Shown here one piece after another: positions 25,310 to 36,805 of a DNA stretch of 64,000 nucleotides. The notes below the pieces were generated by a model. It ran no database searches. It was not told where the DNA came from and saw nothing but the letters and a program-made list of their open reading frames with translations. The position numbers were made by a program, and so were the translations under genes. This stretch comes from Boswellia sacra (taxonomy: Eukaryota > Streptophyta > Magnoliopsida > Sapindales > Burseraceae): positions 124,001 to 188,000 of the forward strand of contig SNVD02006194.1 of NCBI GenBank assembly GCA_013180625.2. The letters run 5' to 3'. Each line of letters opens with the position of its first letter. Position 1 is the first letter of the stretch.

Positions 25310-25560
25310 ATGTAGTAGAAATTCTGGATACTTGACGGGTTCGATTCAACCATAGCATATACACACACTTTACAAGACAAACATGGCAATACCGTTGTCC
25401 AGAAATGAACAAGGAATATACAGTTTTTGTAATCTTGCTGATAAATGCCTTTACCAGATGAGTGTGGTCAAACGGAGCACTGCGTTTATCATCTCCAGTA
25501 ACAACAGTCCAACCATCGAGCCACATACGGTCACGCCTTTAAGCATTAAGCATAATCAAA
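25310..25560 (-). other. Possible coding remnant in MULE-1
   Basis: The minus strand has a 72-codon open frame starting MWLDGWTVVTGDDK. I do not recognise it. It lies between the Ulp1 fragment and array A2 and may be part of the element's own gene or a captured host exon. Confidence 0.25.
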
Positions 25561-25594
25561 GAAACCAGATTGCATTAAGCAATCTGGTTTTTTA

Positions 25595-25945
25595 CACGAC
25601 CAGTCGTGCTGACTGCACGCCCCGGTCGTGCAATTTTCCAGTTTGCATTAAGCAATCCGCCTTTCTGCACGACCCGGTCGTGCCCCCGGTCGTGCAATTT
25701 GCACGACCGGGTCGTACAATTTTGGAGATGGCAAATGCAATCTGCCTTTCTGCACGACTCGGACGACTTGGTCGTGCAATTTCGCATATTGCTTAATGCA
25801 ATCTGCCTTTCTACACGACCGGGTCGTGCAGTCAGCACGACCTGGTCGTGCAGAAAATCAAATACATAATGCAATCTGGTTTTCTGCACGACCCGATCTG
25901 GTTTTCAGCACGACCGGGTCGTGCAGAAAACTAGATTGCTTCACG
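25595..25945. repeat. Palindrome array A2 (GCACGACCnGGTCGTGC)
   Basis: Densest array: about nine sites, some fused or sharing arms (near 25,680 and 25,755). They are interleaved with a short repeated spacer containing 'gcaatctg' and 'ttttctg'. Arms are close to perfect, with ccGGg, ctGGt or ccCGg centres. Confidence 0.9.
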
Positions 25946-25959
25946 ACCCCTTCTCATTT

Positions 25960-26160
25960 TGTGGCAAAACATTATCATGATCCCCCATCACCCATTTAAC
26001 TGAAATCCAGTGCCATTCAACAGAAAATACAACTTTTATTGAATCTCCTAAACCAGCAAACTGGAAGGCATGCATAACTAGTTCATCCTGTTTCTTTGCA
26101 GGCACAAACACAACAGCTTTTAGAGCAAAGAGTCTCCGTCTCCCCTTCGATTCGTGCAAG
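25960..26160 (-). other. Open coding-like remnant, unrecognised
   Basis: The minus-strand frame from 26,159 reads through FVPAKKQDELVMHAFQFAG and ends in the array flank. The composition looks coding (no stop in 72 codons), but I cannot assign a family. It may be a captured host exon. Confidence 0.3.
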
Positions 26161-26480
26161 GAGGAAAGCTTCTTATCGGGTTGGGAATGGGAAGGAAGAT
26201 ACTTTCATTCCCCAACTAAAAGCAGTAATGAAAAAAATATCATCGACATAAACAAGCAATGCGATCATCCCTCGGTCACTATGTTTAAAAAAGACCGAAT
26301 GGTCTACTTGACTTCGGTAGAAACCGAGTTCGCCAGTTCAGGCTCAACTCCTCGCTTTACGTTAGCGGACCTACAGGTCGGGCCGGGGCTCTGCGCTCTT
26401 TCCTTCTGTGTGGGACGATGCTGGGGATAGAAGGGAATGCGAATGGAACAATCAAATGTATCTGGAAGACATCTAAGACA
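26160..26480. other. Possible organellar (mitochondrial-like) DNA insert
   Basis: The GC content rises abruptly compared with its neighbours. Strings such as gggccggggctctgcgc and cgctttacgttagcggacc have the character of plant mitochondrial intergenic DNA. I infer a nuclear mitochondrial insertion within MULE-1. This rests on composition and recollection, not on a search. Confidence 0.35.
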
Positions 26481-26741
26481 GACACATTCCATCAAAATAA
26501 GATGTATGAAATAAGATTTTTCTCACGTATAAGACAGACACATGCCAAAGGAAAAGTAATATGTTAACACAAAATGAGCTTTACAAGTTGTCAGCTCCTC
26601 TGAGCTTTACATGGATACAAACGATAATAACATCACCAAAGGTTTACTCTACAATTACTCGTTCCATCAAAATCAAATACATACATCCGAAAGAGTGTTA
26701 CAAAGTTTCTACAATGCAGGATTTCAACATGGTTTGAGCGC

Positions 26742-27757
26742 TCATTTCCACAATCTCATATCGAACATGTCTGCCGCCAACTCCTTCCTATAGTTTCGAG
26801 CATGGTCTGGATGACGTATAACTTCTACAGACTCACCAGTAACTAGGCAATTAAGTAACTTCTGCGCTCATTTGCAAATCTGTGCCGAATGAACCAAAAT
26901 GCGCCATCTATATGCTGTAATCATAAAAACATTTTAGTTGAAAGTAACTTATAATTGACATGCACTAATATGTTGACTTCCATACATACCGCGTCGGACA
27001 ACCACTCTCTAGGTTTAACCATAGTGCTAAAGAACTTCTTGTCACCAAGCACTGGCCCGAGTTTAACACTACATGACAAGCAATTTATGAGAACATACTT
27101 ATGCTGCATGACACAAAAGAAATGGAAGGATGATCCCCACTTACAATTTTTCGTCATCTTCTTTGTGACGGAGCCAAGTATTCAATTCTTTCAAGCTGTC
27201 CTTCTCATCGGGTTTGTGTTTCTTCAATGGGTTTGTGTAAGGAGGTCTACACGATTGTGCGCGTGTTGTTGGCCGCTTACGCAAGTATACCTTCTGTTTG
27301 TCACTTATAATAGTGATATCTGGTGGGGACATGCATGTGTTGGCGGGAATCTCCTTCTCACGTTTGTGTTCAGAAACAATATTGACAACGTCAACATTGT
27401 CAGTGGCAGTGTATTCAGAAGTCGGCTCCCCCACTGTATCTTCATTATGCCACTCTCTCGACGGAGTAGTGAAAGGGTTATCAAAAACCTGTAATCAACA
27501 ATCAATACCATAACATGAGATGCTGAATTTTTTTGTAGATAACACAACAAATAAAGAAGTAAAAGTATTATTGACCGGAGAAGGGGAACTTTATTGTTGT
27601 CGGGAATCTCCGTATCGAACTTGTATAAATGAAAGGATTTGATTAATCGAGCTCTCCATCCGATGAAGTCTTTCGGTGATGTCATCCTCCCTTTTACGTT
27701 CTGCGGCACGAAGATAGCCTATCTCGCCCTCTATGTGGACGATCTTCTCATTCTATA
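26742..27757 (-). pseudogene. Ulp1-like (C48) transposon protease gene, internally deleted
   Basis: Minus-strand exons can be read as follows. 27,757-27,593: a charged, probably coiled-coil segment (RKREDDITERLHRME). 27,490-27,143: VFDNPFTTPSREW through a polar linker to HKEDDEK. Then 27,079-26,992: LGDKKFFSTMV to REWLSDA. Then 26,914-26,742: HIDGAFWFIRHRF. In the last exon the sequence jumps, after a stop, from RSYL straight to LVTGESVEVIRHPDH and ELAADMFDMR. The catalytic His and Cys region is therefore deleted. The family is the Ulp1/SENP-like cysteine peptidase carried by many plant MULEs. It is not expected to be active. Confidence 0.7.
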
Positions 27758-27836
27758 AAACAATCAAGAAGAGACAAAAATTTGAATGCTATGTGCAATA
27801 GTCAAGCAATGTGTTTTGTATTCTTTTTTTTTTTTT

Positions 27837-27955
27837 GCACGATCAGGTCGTGATATCAGCACGACCCAGTCGTGCAAAAAAAAAGAATACAGTTTTGATT
27901 CTTTTTTTTTGCACGACTGGGTCATGCCACCCTTTTTTTGCACGACTGGTTGAAA
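27837..27955. repeat. Palindrome array A3, short
   Basis: Four degenerate GCACGAC half- or full sites set in T/A runs near 27,838, 27,860, 27,910 and 27,940. Confidence 0.75.
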
Positions 27956-28068
27956 TCATCCCACATCTGCATGTGCACAAAAAAGAGTATTGTTATTAAT
28001 AAAACTGGTTGAAATTAACTTTTAAAATAGAAAATGTTGAATAATTGTATAAAGAACGGGAATCTTAC

Positions 28069-28242
28069 TCAACAAAACTGTTGAAGTTGAGTTCATTGTT
28101 TCTACCACTTCTATTATCATACTTGGACATTAAAAGTTGGAAGACTGAAGGTGGGACTGCATATCCAACACTGTAGAGAGCATCACTTAACTCTAACAGA
28201 TCAATTTTCCCACTTCTCTCTCTATCATATCTCTCAAATACG
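28069..28242 (-). pseudogene. Captured exon of a CML48/49/50-like EF-hand protein
   Basis: A 174-nt open exon with a GA|GTAAG donor at the low end encodes RYDRERSGKIDLLELSDAL, then GYAVPPSVFQLLMSKYD and ELNFNSFVE. This is the EF-hand/PEF pattern of plant CML48-50 calcium-binding proteins (D-x-D/E-x-S-G-x-I loop; here Y-D-R-E-R-S-G-K-I). No stop or frameshift is present, but the neighbouring EF-hands are not found. The fragment lies in MULE-1 on the same strand as the Ulp1 remnant, so host-gene capture is inferred. Confidence 0.75.
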
Positions 28243-29387
28243 CTTTATAATAGCCAATTTCATAATAAAAATTAAGTGCTAGGAAATGAACAATTTCATT
28301 AACATAACAAATGGCATTGAAACAAAAAATGTATAGTTGAGAGGAATTATATTACCATTGCAGTGCATCTCAATATTTATTTAGATCCCAAAAGGGAAAA
28401 GCCACAAAAATGTAAGTAGTCAAAATGTCTTTGCAAACTGGCCAAGCAAAGAGCTAGAGAGTGTTTCCAAGAAGCGAATTTATCAGCATCTTCCTTATGA
28501 ATACAAATTTATTTTGCAAACCTTTTCTTAATAAGGTCTAATCCAAGCACAAAAAAGGGGATTGACCCCAAAGCACATCATTTTAAAATAACGGTGATTG
28601 CCTAACATTTTTCTAATGCTAATAGTACCAAAGAAGAGATTCATTGCTAAAGGTCACTAAAATAATTCAACTTTGTTTTGGATGAACTGATAGAATTTTA
28701 TGGAATTCATACAGTTAAAATATAAAAACAAAGCATTGAGAGAGTAGGAATTGTGCAATTAACATGTGCCCATCAAGTTCACAGAATAATCTTCAATCAA
28801 AAGTGATAGAATTCACAGTTGTTCATATTTGGCCTATGAAGATAAAGAAAATAAATGGGTAAAATCCCATATATATTTATTCCTCTTTCTGGTCTCTTTT
28901 TCCCGGGCAAAATGGAACTGACAGAGTTAAGGCAATATATAATCATTTTAAGTGGAGATAAAAGAGATTAAGAAGGCTACTCAGTCATCATTGACCAAGG
29001 CAACTCCACAATTCATCAAATTCTTTAGCTTGTCAATTAAAGGACAAATACCAACAAAGTCAATATGAACTGAAGATGCAAGTAGTGACAGAGGCCAACT
29101 GGACGTGAGTTTAGCGCCTGAGCAAGGGGAGATGCAAATCGCAAGCAGTGACGGAGGCTAGCCAAAAGTGAGCACAGTGACAGAGGAGCATAATGCGACC
29201 ACAGAAATGAAGCGATGCCAGATGCGTGAGACTGGTGAGGTTTGTTCTGTGTGGGTATTTTTTTTATTTATTATGAGTATTTTGGTCTTTTCACTTCTTA
29301 AAACGGGTCAAAAATAATCAAATTTAAAAAAGGGGTCACTAATAGATAGTGGAATGGACAGGGGGTCGAAACATTTTGGCTTTTTCC
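28243..29387. other. MULE-1 right internal region, no recognised gene
   Basis: It may hold introns and 5' parts of the captured EF-hand gene, but I could not identify further exons. The last 150 nt form the inverted terminus. Confidence 0.35.
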
Positions 29388-29988
29388 GGCAAAACGACAA
29401 TTTAATCACTGATTTCAATTATATGAATGAATAGAGCTTCAAACGAAGATCATTTTAGTACTGATTATGTTACTTGACATGCAACATCACAGACGGTGGA
29501 AGGCAGCCGGTGGCGGCCATGGTCGCCATCCGGCAACATAACTCCATATTCAAATTTTATTAAATATGTAATTTTTAAATATTACATTAAAATATATTTT
29601 GTTGAAAAATTAAATTAATTGACTAAATGATCATTTATTTTGATTTTATAAAAAAGGTAATTATAGTATTTCCAGATATTCGAATTTTTCATATAAAAAA
29701 GTCGTAGTTTTTCATATTTCCATTCAGACATATATGCCTGAAAATAAATAATCAAACCCCAAAACAAACGAGTGAAAATTTTTAGATCATTGAATTTTAT
29801 TCAAATTCAAACTTCAGAGCTCAAAACAAATGGGCCATTAGTTTATATTGCCCAATTTTCAGAGAATGACCCCTTCTCTCACCATTTGCTTAAAAGTGAC
29901 CCCCTTTTGAAATATAACTATTATTGACCCTTTTAAGAAATGAATGTACCAAAATACCCATAAGAATTAGAAAAATAACAACAAAAGA

Positions 29989-31970
29989 ATGACAACTCCC
30001 ACTCCTATCCATGCGAACGTTTGTGCCAATACCAATACCCTAACGAACCCACCTCTGTTGATCTGTCACCATGCCGATGGGCTCGCCTTGCTCCGTCGCT
30101 TAAGTGGCCTCGGTCCACCACTGTCCTCGCTTCCTGATCGCCTTACTCCACCTTGCTCTGCCGCGGTGCTACCATCGCCTTCTTGTCTCCCAATCTCTTT
30201 GGTCGTAAACTTCTCGCCTGACTCGATCGCTGTGGTCACGTCCCTCGCCTCGCTTCGTCACCGTGGTTGCGTCCGTCGCCTAGCCTCCAAGCTCATCAAA
30301 GACGATTCTCTCTCCATCTACAGTACTCTCTCCTTTGTATATTAAGCATATTAAGATTATTTATTTAAACTTCCTTTCATTTGTCTTCTTTGTTTTGATT
30401 CTTCCTGGTAGCTTCTCTTAGGCTTGAAACCTTAATCGGGATTGAAATATCAGTATCTGTGGTTTGCTTCAAATTTGCTTAATTTAGAAATTATACAATA
30501 TGAAAAATTGGTTGTTTCTTATCTGCCTTATCTACATAGCTTCACCATGCCTTTTAATTTAATTTAATTTAATTTATTTTTTAAATGTAGTTCTTCATGG
30601 TTAATTTTTTATGCATTTTGTTCATACGTTATGAAGGTAATCGATTCTTTTTTTTTAATTTTAAATTAAAATCGTAAATCAATGGCTTGTCCTCGGAAGC
30701 TTGTTATTATTGTATGTGGTCTGATGCTATCGAGAAAATGAGATTTTTTTATATTACCAAACATTAGAGAGATCAGCATATGTTACCATCATTATCACTT
30801 GTATTACGTAAAGGATTTTGATATATTTAACAGATATGCGTTTCAATTCTAAAATTAATATTTGAATTTGAAACATATTAGAAAATTTGCAAAATAAGAA
30901 AATGAATTCTTAAAGAATATCCAAAGACACCCTTCTTAATTACCATTATTCATGGCTCACTAGATGGCTAGATGCTAAAGTTGGTTTATGCTTAATAAGT
31001 CCCATTCTCGCATGCAGAGGCTACACTAATGAAGCTTAAATTATTGTTGAGGCCTATATATAACATAATGGCTTGTAAGTAGATGATATGGGTTTTGAGT
31101 GCGTATATCATGCATAATCATTTTTGACATTGGCCTTTATGCTTAATGCATATGTTGATTTTACTATTGTGAATCACTATCTTGCACTGCCAAGTTTTAT
31201 GTTGTTATTTGGTGACGATTTATGTACTTGCAATGCAATTTATAAGTTGTGTTCTCATAATGTGGTGAAGTCAAATTAGAATGATGAAATCTTGAATAGG
31301 TTTCATGAAGTCAATTGCAAGGAAACCTGTGTTTATTTCCTCCTCTAGTGGCAGTCTATCCTTATCATGTTTCACCTCTCTTTGAGCTATTGCTGATTTA
31401 ATGGTCCATATATCTTCTTGCTATTTGATTAACTCGACGCAGTTATCACTTGTCTTTTACATCTCTAAGAACTTTTTATTACCACGTTTGCTACATCACA
31501 TACTCACTATATGGATGGATGTTTCATGTCTACCATTTTTTTGAGATTTACATATAATTAGATCACCTCCGTAACTACTGTTTTGGGTACTGTGAGGCTT
31601 AGAAGTCATATGTTGATATTCTTCCTTGGATTATTTCATTGATTGCTGCTAAACCAGTTAAACAATTATGTTTTTTTAACTTCTGATTATATGAACTTTA
31701 ATCCTACAGGACATTAGTTTTCTAGAAGCAGATAACAATACACCAACAGGTATGCTGAGTCAAATTTATATTTTGTTTCCATTTTGGGAGTTTCTGTAAA
31801 ATCTGGGTGTTGCTCTATTTATGTCTTAAACCACATTGGAAAGATATTGGTAGTACAAATCCAATTGATATTCATGCTTTGTAGTTATAAATATGTAACA
31901 TGTTTGCTTAAATAGCAGGATCCCAAGCAAGTCAACGAGTTGAGACTTTGTCTGTAAGAACTAGGTAATG
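29989..31970 (+). pseudogene. Captured host-gene exons in MULE-2, family not identified
   Basis: After a 118-codon ORF (29,989-30,345) come two small exon-like pieces with good splice signals: 31,710-31,750, preceded by CTACAG and followed by GTATGC, reading DISFLEADNNTPT; and 31,920-31,967, preceded by GCAG and followed by GTAATG, reading SQASQRVETLSVRTR. The two join in frame. The pattern (5' leader, spaced exons, plus orientation just inside the left terminus) is typical of a Pack-MULE capture. I cannot name the parent gene. Confidence 0.5.
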
Positions 31971-32559
31971 CCATTTCTTCTTTTAACTACACACTTAATT
32001 ATAATGGATTATCATTTTTTGGGAGGATTGGCACTTATTAACAGAGTTTATGACGTCAAGTTTAGACCATTAAAGTAGAGCATTTTGGATGATTGAGGTT
32101 AGATCTAGCATCTACTGTCAATGCACTTTGGAAATAATATAATTAAGATTGGAGAGCAGCTAGTGTCTAAATATTTAAGAGATGTATACATACAGCATAG
32201 AGTTTGGTAGTAGTAGGAGAGAATTGACCAGATACAACTCTTTTTCTTTTTGTTTACTTATCTATTTATATAATTTTACTGAAGCATATATAGGATTATA
32301 ACTTTATTACCATGATCATTTTTAAAAAAAGAGATATGCTTATGCATTGGATAGATTATTAATATACATTGTTACATGTGAAGCGTTGTTTTAGATATGG
32401 TTAAAACAAGCAACAACGGTGGTGGTGCAGACCCATGGCGGTCATTCGAGTCTAAGGTGTTCCCCAACAACAGATAAGGTGTCACTCCAATTTATCGTTA
32501 AACTTGTTTCTTTAATCGTAATATCCTCTCTTGAAGTTGCAACTAACCATTATGTTCTT

Positions 32560-32715
32560 TGCTCGTGCAGTGGAGATTGTGGAATTTTTATTATAATGCA
32601 TCTTCGTTGCCTGATTACTGGTGAGTCCATAGAAGTTATATGTCATCCAGACCATGCTCGAAACTATAGGAATGAGTTAGCGGCAGATATGTTTGATATG
32701 AGATCGTGGAAATGA
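32560..32715 (+). pseudogene. Ulp1-like protease 3' exon with GDCG motif in MULE-2
   Basis: A CGTGCAG acceptor precedes SGDCGIFIIMHLRCL, which carries the catalytic-cysteine motif (GDCG) of C48 peptidases. Then follow GESIEVICHPDH, ELAADMFDMRSWK and TGA at 32,713-32,715. The His-containing exon is not found upstream, so this is a 3' remnant. Confidence 0.75.
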
Positions 32716-33045
32716 GTTACAAAACCATGTTGACATTCCGCATTTTAGAAACCATGACATTCTTCTCAAACTTTGTAAAACTCTTTTGGATATATCTATT
32801 TGATTCAAGGGAATAAGTAATTGCAGAATCATACCTTTGCTCATTTATTGTCTTTATATCCATGTATAACTTTTTGAATAGTTGTAGCATTTTAGTAATT
32901 ATATATGCTAATTTTATTCACGGTTTAAAGGTGTATATGTAACAATTTTAAACACATCATCCTTTAACTTCTTATAATATTTTAGGCAGTTTTACTCCTA
33001 TTTGCATGACTATTTTTAAATCTGCTACTTTGCACGAGGTGGTGG
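32600..33045 (+). repeat. Direct repeat shared with 24,805-25,290
   Basis: The Ulp1 C terminus and about 320 nt of its 3' flank recur in both MULEs, for example 'catgttgacattccgcatt', 'ttgattcaagggaat' and 'cacatcatcctttaactt'. Array sequence follows the 33.0-kb copy, whereas it precedes the 24.8-kb copy. Confidence 0.85.
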
Positions 33046-33585
33046 TGCAAAAATGCCACTTTCATGTTCACTGCACGACTAGGTGTGCATATAGCACGAC
33101 TAGGTCGTGCAAAATTTTCAGTTTATTTTTTTCACTGCACGACCAGGTTGTGCTGATAGCACGATTGTGTCGTGCAACAAAACAGATTTCACTCTATTGC
33201 ACGACCTGGTCGTGCTGATGGCACGACTGGGTCATGCAACAAAATCGATTTGACTCTATTGCACGACCAGGTCGTGCAATAAAACCGATTCACTCTATTG
33301 CACGATCGGGCGTGCTGGTCGTGCAATAAAACAGATTTCACTCTATTGAATGGTCAGCATGACCGGGTTGTGCAACAAAACCGACTCACTCAATTTCACT
33401 CTATTCCGACTGAAATTTGTGCACGACTGGGTCGTGCAACACTTAGTGGTTTTGCAGTTGATTTTATTCACTGCAAACCCAGTCGTGCAACAGAACCGAT
33501 TTTTGGTTTATTGAACAACCTGGTCGTGCAATTACCACGACTTGGTTGTGCCAAATTTCTGAATTTACTCTATTGCACGATACTT
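33030..33585. repeat. Palindrome array A4 (GCACGACCnGGTCGTGC)
   Basis: About ten sites lie between 33,030 and 33,585, many followed by the spacer phrase 'aaaacngatttcactctattg'-like sequence (shortened here). Several sites occur as pairs, with one full site followed immediately by a second carrying a mismatched arm. Confidence 0.88.
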
Positions 33586-34297
33586 TGAGTTGTCCTATTT
33601 TAGATGTTACTCTTGTCCATTTATATTGATATTATAGATAACTACAATGTAAGAGAAATAAAATTGCATTACAATGATATAGCTAACTGGTATACAAGAA
33701 CACTTAATAATAATTTTGAGCATTGAAGTCATTAGTCAACAACATCAACCCCTAACATGTCCAATGAAACGATTACAATACATACATCCATTGCTTCAAA
33801 TAATGCTTTTAATAAGCAGTAGCAACATGTGGTTGTTATCATATTCATGATGTGGTTACTCCCCACCGATATTGTTTGAAAGAGCATCCTGATTTCTTTG
33901 GGTTGATAGCGAATTCATCAAATGACATGTCTTCCAATTATAACTTCTGCCACCACACCTCCCACATTTACGTGATGTCCTTTCTTCACCCAACGACGGA
34001 ATTCGATTCTTCTTTTTCCGACCCCGTCCGTGACATTTGGCGGGGGGTAATATTATATGCGCCTCAACTTCATCTAGGATGTCCCACTCCTCAGACGAAC
34101 CAACGACGAAATTCGATTCTTCTTTTGTCCCTTTTTCTCTCTTCTGCAACTTATTACCTCTGATATCGCTCTGCACTTCTCACAACTGTTATTCTTCTCT
34201 TTTGACACTATTTCTTTGCTTCTCATATCATTTGTTTCTCACTTCTGATGACGTCTCTTTGCTTCTCACCTCCATGCAATGCCCTATAGAATTTTGC
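33586..34297. other. MULE-2 internal sequence between arrays, no supported gene
   Basis: Overlapping ORFs exist on both strands at 33,852-34,306. Neither has a recognisable motif. A minus-strand frame with many charged residues and an RKCGRCGG-type Cys cluster might be the remnant of a zinc-knuckle segment. Confidence 0.25.
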
Positions 34298-36805
34298 ACG
34301 ACTTAGTCGTGGCACCTGCATGACCCATTCGTGTTGAAAATAACTCATATAATGCCCTCTGAAATTTTGCATGACTGACACATCTGAAAAAGGATTGTCT
34401 CCCAAGTATAAGAGTGTCGAAGTAATAAACTCGGTGAGACCGGGGTCGATCCACGAGGAAGGGGATTTTAGCGCTACAAACTATAAGTAAGTAAATATAA
34501 TGTGGATGATTTCAAGGGATGATAAAATAATATCAACAAGTATGAGTAAAGAACAAGTTCTTAAATAATAAATGAGAATATCACAAGAGAAATTAACACA
34601 ATAATAATGAAAGCTAAGGTTAGGGGATCCTCCCTTGATATATCAAATAAGGTTAAGTATCCCATTTTAGTTATATGAATTATATTTGTTTCGTTACCAA
34701 TATTTATACCACTACTTGTAAATGGGTTCAAGCATCCAATGTGCCAATCACTATATGTCTACAACAAATCAAGGTTCCTAACTAGATTCATGTCGGTAAG
34801 GAAGAACCATACGACATCTAGAAAGGATCCAAGCATTTGATGTGCCAAGGATTGTCGACAATGGATCAAGTCCTCTACTTTACGAGTGGTGTCAAGATTG
34901 ATTGAGAAAATAAATATAAATCATATAAAATAAACAACACAATATTACGATTATTAAGCATATATTAAGGGTTAGAGAATCCTTACTCTCATATCAAGGG
35001 TTTCACCCTTTCACCTTAGCAAGAGAGAAGTTAGCAAGACATTATAAGAGAAAGAATACAAAATGAAAGAAAAAGGAAATTCATTAATAACATTAAAACA
35101 AGAGAGAAACACAATACAAGATCCCAGGAAAGACTAAGATATTCCAGCCAAGGCCAAGATGCCTTAATGGGTCACAAGTCACCTCTATTTATAGATACAT
35201 TTAGGGGCAAACTTATCAAATTACAAAGGAATAATTGTCAAATATTAGATGCATCAACTTTGACAATTGGGGTAATTAGGTGAACCGATTTTGACCACCG
35301 ATTTTGACCTTAAATTATTGTGAATTTTAATCATATGTCTTTATGAAAGTCATAGATATTTCTCTCAGCTTTCTATAACATCTTGATTTATACAATTTGG
35401 ATACGTATTCTGAGAGATATGATCAAAATACTGAGGCATGATCAGGCTGGGCCGAATCTGCAGATGGGTTCACTTCAAGCCCATTTTTGGTCTACTAAGA
35501 GCCCTCATTTGATGATGCTTGTGAAATACATCTTGTAGATAATTTAATTAGCTTTCCAAAACATTAAGATTTGCACCATTCTGATCTATAAATAGAGAGT
35601 TATGCCCATTTTACCGAACCTGTAACAAAACCAAAATTAAGAGGAAGTTAATTCCAAAGATGCAAATGCTACAAATATGCTTAAGTTGAGGAATTTAATG
35701 ACACTATTAATGCAATATGATGAACTAAACTCTTATTAAACATATATATTTAAGTGTTCATCAACGACCTAAGCGTGCCAAACATACCCCATGCAATGCC
35801 CTCTAGAATTTTGCACAACTTAGTCGTGCCACCTGCACGACCCATTCGTGTCGAAAATAACTCATATAATGCCCTCTGAAATTTTGCACGACCTAGTCGT
35901 GCCACTTGCACGACCCAAGCGTGCCGAACATACCCCATGCAATGCCTTCTAGAATTTTGCATGACCCATTCGTGTCGAAAATGCCCCATGTAATGCTCTC
36001 TGGAATTTTGCACGACCTAGTCGTGTAACATGCACGACCATGTCGTACAGAATTGTGAACAACAAAAAATTTTCACTAATTTTTTGCACAACTAACACTA
36101 ACCGATTCGTGCAAAAACATGACTTCTGCAATTTTACACCACTAAGTCGTGCAACATGCATAACCGTATAGCTTTAAAGAATAATTCAAACAAGAAATTA
36201 AGTATATGGGGTTCTCTTGTTACCAACGAAGTAGCAGGAAAATTAAAAAAAAAAAAACCAGATTGGCCTATACATACTTTGTTCAACTTTCACTTCACTT
36301 TGCAATTGAAGGTTAAGAAATCATATAGCTTTTCTGTATCTTTTATGCCAATCTTCGAAGACCCCAATAATTTACTGCACGACCCGTTATATTTCTATAA
36401 AGTTCTCATTTATTGTATGACTTAGCGTGCAAATTTTCAGATTTTATTTTCTTGCACGACTTGGTCGTGCTGGCAGCATAACTTAGTCGTGCAAAATTTT
36501 GTGATATTTCTATATTCTTATTTACTGCATGATTTAGTCGTGCCTCTTGCATGACCCAGTCGTGCAAATTTCCATATTTCTTTTTTTACAAGATTGGGTC
36601 GTAATGTAGTATGATCGAGTTGTTCAAAATTTTGTAATATTTTAATTAAAGCTATCACTAGCTGCACGACCTAGTCGTACAAAATTCCAGATTACACATT
36701 TTTACACGACCAAGTCATTTAAAAGCTTATGGTTAGATCATGTAAGATTCCATGTTATTTTATTAAACTTCTCATTTAATGCACAACTAGATTGTGCAAA
36801 ATTCT
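34298..36805. repeat. Palindrome arrays A5 and A6, split by a solo LTR
   Basis: Degenerate copies of the same palindrome (34,298-34,375, 35,764-36,165 and 36,375-36,805) are spaced by phrases such as 'aatgccctctngaattttg' and 'ccatgcaatgcc'. Sites here show more transitions (cg to tg/ca) than arrays A1 and A2, consistent with older, methylated DNA. Confidence 0.8.
34376..35763. mobile_element. Solo LTR, 1.39 kb, inside the palindrome array
   Basis: It begins TGACACATCTG and ends GTTCATCA (TG...CA). It is flanked by ATGAC (34,371-34,375) and ACGAC (35,764-35,768), a 5-bp target duplication with one change. The sequence interrupts a single palindrome whose two halves can still be seen. Its content (stretches on vatctacgag/ggtcgatcc-type LTR text) resembles Ty3-type LTRs of plants. 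No internal region is present, so it is the product of LTR-LTR recombination. Confidence 0.7.

Larger units (their letters stand above)
23059..29388. mobile_element. MULE-1: Mutator-like element with Ulp1 remnants, palindrome arrays and captured exon
   Basis: The left end (gggatatttttttatttgacccc, then a ...gaccctttttac... stretch) matches the reverse complement of sequence ending near 29,388 (...gacccc..., ...tgacccg...). Both match the termini of MULE-2 at 29,850 and 39,196. Inside are palindrome arrays, a minus-strand Ulp1-like gene remnant, a plus-strand Ulp1 3' end, a CML-like EF-hand exon and a possible mitochondrial insert. I found no matching 9-bp target duplication, so the outer borders are approximate and the element may be rearranged. 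Confidence 0.65.

Noticed and set aside
25575..25889. Long overlapping ORFs on both strands with ARPGRA and LHDRVVQ strings
   Set aside because: They are translations of the palindrome array in several frames; a palindrome without stops gives open frames on both strands.
23059..29388. 9-bp target duplication for MULE-1
   Set aside because: I compared flanks at several possible borders and found no match, so it is not claimed.
24075..36805. CRISPR array
   Set aside because: The window is plant nuclear DNA; repeats are short palindromes with irregular spacing, without unique equal-length spacers or cas genes.
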